DNA of 64,000 nt, taken from assembly GCA_012845835.1 (NCBI GenBank), contig JABAKD010000022.1, positions 8,187,625-8,251,624 of the forward strand, in the 5' to 3' direction. Source of the stretch: Undaria pinnatifida (Eukaryota > Sar > Phaeophyceae > Laminariales > Alariaceae). The position numbers and the translations under genes were made by a program. Shown piece after piece: positions 45,001 to 54,000 of the stretch. The first letter of the stretch is position 1; each line of letters opens with the position of its first letter. Below the pieces are notes generated by a model, which had not been told where the DNA came from, made no database searches, and saw only the letters and a list, made by a program, of their open reading frames with translations.

Positions 45001-48000
45001 GCTATATCATACGGCATTATCGTCTCCCCGAATGCTGAAAATGTTTCCTTGCCCAACCCCAAATTTATGAATTGTCACCCTCCATGAAGATATCACCCCC
45101 CCCCGACGTCAGCTGTGAGCTCGCCGAATTCAGGGCCGATACTCATATTTTCACGCTGCGTACTATATCGATCGCCCGCCCTCAGTAAGTTTCATCAATC
45201 AAAACCTAATGTAAGATGACATTGTATTATGTTAGCTATCATGTATAGCCAATTAACATACCAATAATTGTATTTTGTTACACCCTATATATAATTACGG
45301 CGCAGGACATCCCGGAGGCTCTCGCCCCTCTCGTGGATTTCGCCAAGGACATCCTAAAGGACCACGAGAAGGACTGGGGAAAGTTCCCGATCTATCTGAA
45401 GGCCACAGCGGGTATGCGGCAGCTGTCGTACAACGACCGCGAGGCGATTCTGAGGGAAGTGAGAGAATATCTGGGCAACCCGGAGACGTGCCCCTTTTAC
45501 TTTGCGTTCGACCAGGCTAGGGTTATCTCCGGGGAAGAGGTAGGTTTGCTTCTCTGGCTCGAAGTTCGTCTGTTTGTTTTGTTTGTTTGTTTGTTTGTTA
45601 GGCCGCCTTAATTTCCATCTTCTGGGCTCAAGCTGTGGTCACGGTGTTGTTGTTCATTCTCCCATGTATGACCTGTCGTGTGAGGCACTAGAGGGAGTGA
45701 TAACCAGGGTTTTCGTAACCGTCGGGAGAGGGGATGGTGCCGCGTTACCCCCCGTTTCACTCCTCATGCCTGCGGCGAAACTACGTGGACCTTGGTGTCG
45801 CGCCTGCCGCTGAGTGGGCATCTGTTGATACTGTTGTTGCTCGCGGCACCGCGGCACCACCACTGCTGGGGGCTGCTACAGTGAGGCCGTACGCTTGAAA
45901 TGTACAACTTTGTGCGGAAGTGCAACGAGCATTGGGTGCTAGTATTTATCAGGGATTTTCACCGGTCGTGACCCGGCCCGCGGGTCGGATCACGAGGTGT
46001 TAAAACCTCGCGGGTCGAGCCGGTTTGGGCCAGGGGTTTGGAAAACCTCACAGGTCAGATCGGGTCGGGTCAAGAGGTTTTCAAATCTCATGGTTCGAGG
46101 TCGGGTCTGTTGATGCGTGGAACCTGTGTGTAGCTACCAGCAAGGACTGATCCAAGTGCTTACATAAAAAGGCGGTACAACCTAATCCAAATGCGGTGCA
46201 ATCTGAACCAATGAGCCTCAACACGTGCAGAGAATATGTTAAAGCGTAGTATCTGACAGGGTCACCCTGACCCAATCCGACCCGCGGAAAGGCCCTTGTG
46301 TTATACCCAACCCTGGACACTCTAAAGCTAGCATATCCAGTCTAGTCGAGACCGCCGCATGTCACATTCCTACACTGCCGTCTCCTGACATGTTTGGTCA
46401 CCGCCCCACCACTTTGTCATAAACCCATGGGGCAGGAGGGGATATACGGCTGGGCGGCGGTTAACTTCCTCCACGGGGAACTTCTCGCGCAGAGCGAGGG
46501 TGCGGGTACGGCGGACTCGTCTGCTAACATGACCGTCGGCACGCTAGACCTGGGCGGAGCGTCCACACAGATTTCCTTCTTCAAGTCCGACCAGGTTGGC
46601 TATTAGGCGGGCGGGCGGCGGATGGTGCCGAGTTTTGCTGTGTGTTTGCGCGAGACCTCGTTTTTTGGTCTATCGGACTTCTTTAACCCGTTTCCCGTTG
46701 AAAAAATGATCCCGTACTAATTCCAAGTAGTCCCAAAAACGTGGGTGGAATTACAAAGGGGTTGACATTGGTTCCCGCCATCTTTTTTGCCAGCGGGGTT
46801 GGCCGTCTCTTCTTCTGGCTTACCATGTGGCGCGTCTTGGTCCGTAACGCGACCGTGAATACGGCGTCCTAGGTAGAATTTGTATTTTGTTCCTTGCCCG
46901 ATAATCTCTCTTCTGCCTCTCTCTCTTGCGCAAAGCTGTATCATGGTTCTTGCCGAGTTTTCTCACTTCTCTCTCTGGCGCGCACAAGGCTGTACTGTGG
47001 TTCTTGCCTCTCGAGCACCTGAGCTATGCTCGGTTTTATTTCGGTTCCAGTTGACCACACGCTCTCACGCGCGCCAAAGCAAGCGCAGTAGAATAAACGC
47101 GTCGCTCCTTTGTTCACCGTCTCCCGACGCAGTTCGTTTTTTGTCGACACCGCCTTCTTTGTGACGCAAACCCCGCGCAGGGCGAGCTCTTAACGCCGTT
47201 GATGCTGCCTGCACGTGCACGCCGTCAGATAATGCGCCTTTGCCTGTTCCCTATTGTTTACATGTTGTAAACCTCGTTGGCTCAGATTGCACCGCATCTG
47301 GCCGAATTTGCACCACGTTTGGCCCAGGTTGCACCGAATTCGGCTCAATTTGCACCGCATTTGGCCCTAGTTGCACCGTAGTAGGCTCGGGTTGCACCGC
47401 ATCTGGCTCGGATTGCACCGCATTTAGCTGAGATTGCACCGTTTTTTTTTGTATAACGTATCTGCCAGGTATTTACTAGTACTTATCTTGGTTAGATACC
47501 CGGCGCCCGCGGCCTCGCCCGCACCCATCCCTATGCTTGCCCCATATATGACCGCAGTACCGCAGTTGTTTGTGTGACGTGACCACAATTTTGGAAAAAC
47601 TGCTGTGACCGATCCTTGCTAGTACGTAACTACCAAGTTTTAATATGGGCACTGCGGCCGTACGCCTTAACCACTCCTCGTTTTTTTTGTGACGTGTTGC
47701 TACTTGCGGTACCTTTTTTTTTTTTTCTGTCCCCCAAGGCATATTTGCTAACATCTGCAAGCCTGCAGATCGGCTCTTTGGCTCAGGTTGTACCGCGTAT
47801 ACTTGGGTATCGTATCTACCAGATATTTTACGAGTACAGCTCTTGGTTGGATATCCTCCGCCCGCGCCCATCCTTTTTTTTCTTTCTTTCTTTTCGTTTT
47901 GCCCCTCAGGACATATTGGCCAACCTCTTCAAGCTGCAGATCGGGGGGCAGAAGCATTGGAACGTCTACACCCACTCTTTCCTCCAGTTCGGCCTGAACT

Positions 48001-51000
48001 CAGCACGCCTCCGCATGCACACCAACGTGGCGGAGGAGGCGGTGGCGGCGACGGCAGCGGCACCGGCCAATAACGCCTCTTCCTCTTCCTCCTCCTTAAC
48101 GGAAGGGTGAGTTTTTGTTTTCAGCCATTCGCGAAGCATCCCTTAACGCGCTTAGAACTTCACCCACGTTTTTGGGGCCAACGGACTTGGAATTTGTGTG
48201 ATATCGTTTTTGCTGTCGTAGCACAGCACGCCTCCGCATGCATACCAAGGTGGCGGACGAGGCGGTGGTGGTGGCAGTTGCGGCGACGGCGGCGATACCG
48301 GCCGAATGACGTCTCTTCCTTTTCTTCCTTCTCAACAGAATGGTGGGAAGATTTTTTCGTCATTCGTGAGGCGTCCTCTTAGCCATTTTAGGAGTGTGTT
48401 ATCCGTTCCACTGAAGTTTAATTCTATGTGATTTGTCTCCAAAAAATGAGTGCAGTTCTAAAGGACTTACCAGGTACAGCCTTTTTGTCAGTGGAAATCC
48501 TCATCCACGCTAATTCCCAAGTATCTTTCGCCCCAAGACGGAGGTGCAGCATTCGCAAAAGAACCCTTTTCCACTAAAAGAAAAATGATCACACACTATT
48601 TTTTCTAAATAGTCCGTTCCCAAAACCTTGAATGTAGTTTCAAAGCGGCCCCAAAACCTTGGGTGCAGTTTCAAAGCGGTTAAAACGCGGGGAAACCACC
48701 CAGTAATGTATATTGTTGCTGTTGTTGTTGTGCTACAGCAGTAGTTCAGCGGACCGCTGGGTCGTGGTAGTGTTGTTGTGCTACAGCAGGAGTTCAGCGG
48801 ACCGCTGGGTCGTGGCAGTGGAGCAAGGCGTTTGCGTAGGTATTGTGACTAGGGACAGTTAGGGTAGGTCAGTGGTTTACCTTTTACCGGTAGTCAAGCG
48901 GACTAGTGCCCTTTAACACCCTAAAAAAGGCGTCGTTGGCAGGACAAAAACACCCTAACAGTATCCAGCCGAGCGTTTGGATTGCTCGAGGTCCTTGGTA
49001 TCACGGAAATCGCGCGGTCAGCGTGTCGAAACAGGCTTGTGTGCTTCGACACTCGTAGGAATTTACGAGAGTATTTCCAATGAGTCATCTGAGAGTTCGA
49101 CCGGTTGAGTGGTGGGTGCGGTACTCACCTCAAGTCGCGTGATACCACGGCCGCGCGTGTTCTCTGGAGCGTTCGATCGCCCAGGAGGGGGTCGAGGTGT
49201 GAGAGAGAGTGTAGACGAAAGTTTCGAGAGTGGCACAACGCCTCGATCAGCCGGCAGCGTTTGATTGCCAAAATATGCCCCCTTCGGAAGGACCCATCCT
49301 TCATCACAGCACTGTGTCTACCCCAAAAAAAACTCTTCTCCTACCGCCTGTTGTTTATTTATATTTTGAAAAAGTGTTTGATCGCCATTGTGTTTTACGT
49401 TTTACCGGGTATTAATGAAGGAACCACTAATGGGACGTTGGTTCGTTCAATATATTCCGTGTTTGGTGATATGATATGTGCCCCCTTTTGCCCGGACCCG
49501 TCGTTCATGGCAGCGAATCCCCGAGCTCGAAAGCGAGCCCTCTCGTGGTGGTGGATGCGTGCATGCCGAAGGGTTTCAACGAGACTTTGGTGTCGCCCGC
49601 AGACGGGAAGGAGTACCTTGTTGTCCCTGCAGATGATGGCGCTGACTTCGACGCGTGCGACAAGCAGGTGAGAGGATGCGCTGAAAGTGCCTCCTACGGT
49701 AGATACAAGCTGCCGACGACGCCATTTTTTTGGGTATTAGTCTTGAGGGTAATAATTATATTCCGTTTGACTACTGGTGAATGGTTAACCCATCACCTAC
49801 CCAATTTAGGCGTTGTAACGCTAGGGTTGGTTAATTGCCTACCCGAACTAGGCCTTGTAACGTTAAGGTTCGCCCATCACCTGCCTAAGACTAAGCCTTT
49901 TAATTATTCCACACGTCGGACAGATATACTATTTCGAATACCCACTTGATGATCTAATTTTTCCAGTAAGATCTGTATGGTCTAGCTCATGTTGCCGAGT
50001 GGGAGCTATACGATCTGCATGATCTGGCACGTGCTTCCTGGGTTGGATGTGTGCTCTACATGTACAGATCCTGCACAGCATCACATAACGGCAGCTGCAG
50101 GATCTACTGTAGACGCTCTAGATTATCTAGGTCATGATCTGTCGGATGCGTGAATATATCATAACGTTAAGCCTTGTCACACGTGGCCATGCCCTCCGTA
50201 AGGTGTCCAGCGCAGAATTCCGGTCTACCAGGTATGAGCTAAATAATGGTTTTTAAGATGTGCTACTATAGTAGATGTACTGCGCTGTATAACTGTATAT
50301 ATCATCCCCTGGGACAACATTCAGAGTTGAATCTCCCCGAACAGGGGGGGGCACAAACAAACGAACACGGTGGCTTTCAAAATTTGTCTCGTCGGGGTCT
50401 TCCCGTAGACGCGTCGCTCGGCGTTTGTGCCCTACCGGTCGTCGATAAACAATCGACATCGAAAATTCGTCCGAGTGGGGTGTGACAGTGACAGCGATTT
50501 TGACTCGGGCCAGGGAGATCCGTATTTTTTCTAACACAAGCAAGGACGCCGAACCGGCGGCGGGTGCCACAAGCTATTGGCAGACGACGAGGAAGATGAA
50601 AGGGGGTCAGATGAACTGTCTCTCATGCACCTGTTGAAGAAAGGGGGATAAGCCAGACAGCTTGAGGCAGAAGTAGTTGTTGCCCCCCCTCCCCCCCTGA
50701 CGTGATCGGTAGTACATAGCCGGGGGGGTGGCCCGAACGTCGACGCAGACGAGATGGATATCGAATCCCTGAAGTCCTTTTTCTGTTTTTTGTGTTTTTG
50801 TTTTTTCGTGAGAAAGGAGGATGGAAGGAAGGAAGGAGCTACCTGTTGAGCTATTCCAATCGGCGCTTGCTACAACAAGGGTATTATGTTTTAAGCTGCA
50901 TTGTTTTTCCGAGCCTCTTTTTCGTTTTTGAGGAGTCCCCAAGAAACTGTCTTTTTGAGAATCATGAAGAAAGTGGGTGCACTCCGATGAACAATCCCAC

Positions 51001-54000
51001 GGTCTATATAGGCTGAACCCCTTTGGAACCCCCAAACCCCTCCCTATACTATGATCAAGTATTCCCCCCCGCAAAACTGGTTTCCAGTTGTAAAGTGGCA
51101 TCCTATCGTAATCACACAACGATGCTGGGTGGCTTCTCAGATAGGGAGCCCCGTCGTCGGGTCAGCAATGGTTTCGGCCACAAAGTGCTACGATGGAGGT
51201 GCGAAAGCACCTTTTTGTTTTGGCTGAATTTGTTTTTTTCTGAATGACGAGGCTCGTTAACCTATTCAGAAAATCGTCGGAAATGTCATTCGTGCTTTGC
51301 AAAAAAACGATTTGTTTTGTTGTATACCTGGGCCATGGGTTTTGTTGATTGGGTGTCATGTTCGGTTTTCTCAAAATTTTACCCAGTTTTTTCGGGTGAG
51401 GTATGGAGCTCCTCAAGCAGCCACCACCCTCAGAAGGCAAAGAAAGAGCCCGTGCACCTCTACCGTAGCATGCGCCTTTGGGTAGAAAGTGCTACCCTTG
51501 TCGTGTCGTGTGTCAGTCCCGTCACTGAAATGCCTCCAGAGGTGCTTCCTTCTAGCAAAACACGCGAAATATGCTGCTCCCGTCCACGCCATATGAAAGA
51601 GCTTTTGGTACAACAGCAGTGGTCCCTCTCTAGCGCCGGTATTGGCGCAGCCGGAAATAAACCGGCGCTATAGCGACAACCGGCACTACCCCCCAATGCT
51701 GCCACTACTGGTCGTTCCCGTCGGTGCCAAAGCGCTTTAACAGGCGCTGTAGTGGACAGTCGGGATTACAGAGGGACCGCTACTGAGCCTGGTTGGGAGC
51801 ACCTCCTAGTGAGGGCGTTAGCCCCTGTGGGACTTCAAAAGGGAAAGGTGTAACAATAACAAACACACCTCGGGCAAATCACGATGTAGATCATATAGAT
51901 CATGTAGATCATCTACAGTAGATCCTGTATCGGCCGTTATTAGATGTTGTACAGCGATTATAGATCCAACCTTGCAAACATTCACCAGATCGTGCAAATC
52001 GTACGGCTCCCGCCCGGTGACATGAGCTAGACGGTGCAGATCATCTCGGAAATAACTAGATAATCCAAGTGGGAGATCGATGGTCTGTCCGACGTTTGGC
52101 AAACAAGGGAAGATTGCAGCATCGACCACACGGAAGCAGCCCTTTTCTGCTGAGGTAGGGGATAGGGGATGCGCGTCCGAAGCACAACGGAAAGAGATGC
52201 GCGGCACGTGCACAGCCTGGCGATACCCGTTCTGCTGCACGCTCTCTCCCCATACGCTTGAGAAGGTCGCAAATTGCTGACCTGACAGCGATGGCGATGC
52301 CTTATGCTCGTGCGGTATTTCTATCTCTGCTGCGATGTGCCTCTTCCTTCTGCTACCATGCCTGCTGCTTCGGCACGGAGAAAATCGTGCCAGGGGCTAG
52401 ATCACCATTTTTGAGGCGTGAATATATGCACATATTCTCGGCAAACAGCTCTAAAATATCTCATTTTTTGGTTGTTTTGTGTTTTGTTCGCTGTACATGG
52501 GTTCCTAAATTAGGCAATTCCTCGCTCGACGGGTGAGGCACAGAACTTTGGCCTGTTGCTACCGCCCACGCGCACGCCGAGCATTTCGCGCATGCTTGTG
52601 CGTGTGTACGTTCGAACGTGTGTTTATGAGAATAAATGGTTTGTTTTTTTGTCGCTGCGTGGCCCGAGATAAATTAGCCTTGTTTGAGATGTGCTGCTGT
52701 GTTGCAATTCCGCTTCTACCCCAGCTTCGGCCTTGGCTTTTTAGCGGTTTGGTTCCCCGTCGTCGCTATCTCGAACGGCCTTTCTCGTTTTTCTGCACCT
52801 CCCACCCCGAAGGCCCCGCTTTCGCATCTCGCTTGCCACCGATTTTATCTCCGGCTCTCCGCACACCCCTTGCAGCACGCCATTTGCCAAACCGCCATCC
52901 ATTTACCGTATGACAGGAAAATTCATGACAATACCGTACGAGTCATTTCGAGACACAGGTAGAGCAACCCCTAAACAGCTAAAAAGCGTCGAGTGTCGAT
53001 CGTCCCAACCTCCTGGGAAGAGCGTTCGACAATACAAGTAGCAGCGTGCTGCGCGCGTGTTGCATATCCCCTTCCGTTGCGCTTCGGATTTATCTCTACC
53101 CCAGCAGCCCGTTCTGCTTTCGTGTGGCGGATGATGTAATCTCTAATCGCCGTTGTATTTCGGCATTTTTGCCTCCCTGAACTCCCACAGAGGTTGATAA
53201 GACCCACCTCTAGTGGCTTTCCTTCCCTCTCGATTATAAACACATGAACACCCATCAAATGGCAGTGCTTCCCCCCACATCTCACCTATGAATACGTATC
53301 TCAGGCAATGCTACCCCCCACCCCCCCCGTGGTGCGCGCGATCTCTGCCTGGTCGGTGAAAACCCGACGTGCTCCGTCCGGGCATTGTAGGGATGCGAGG
53401 GTCAATGGCTACGGCTATGCATGCGATGCGTGAAATGAGTACACCCCCCCCACCCCCCCCACCCCCCACCCCCCTCTCCCCGCGCCATCTACACCTTACG
53501 TACGTCCTCATCCCGACTCTTCGCCGCGGCGTCCACAGACCGCGAAGCTTCTTGAAGGGAAATCTCCTATCGACAACTTTTGCCAGTTTGCGTTTCCTGG
53601 GCAGTGCTCTCTTCTGGGCGTCTATCAGCCGGAACTTCCTAAGGGCCGAGAGTTCGGACGCTTCTATGGCTTTGCCGGGTGAGGGTGTACGCGTGCGTGT
53701 GTGTGATGTAGTCGTTATTGTTTATGGCCATAGTCTAGTCTTTAGACCGTAGACGCTCGCATCCCTGCAAAACCGGGACGGAGCAGGTCAGGTTTTCGCC
53801 GACCAGCGCCTCGCCTCTGTATCAGCCCCCCCCCCCTCCCCCCCTACCCCGTTGCGGTGCCCCTGCCGCAACTCCCTACGTATCCTGACGTGATGAGAAA
53901 AACGTAAAAATTGTGTCTTCCCTCCAGGTACTGCAAGCTATGGCAGTTTCTCAACCTCCCCGAGAAAGCATCCTTAGCGGTGCCTGCTTAACCCCCCGAC

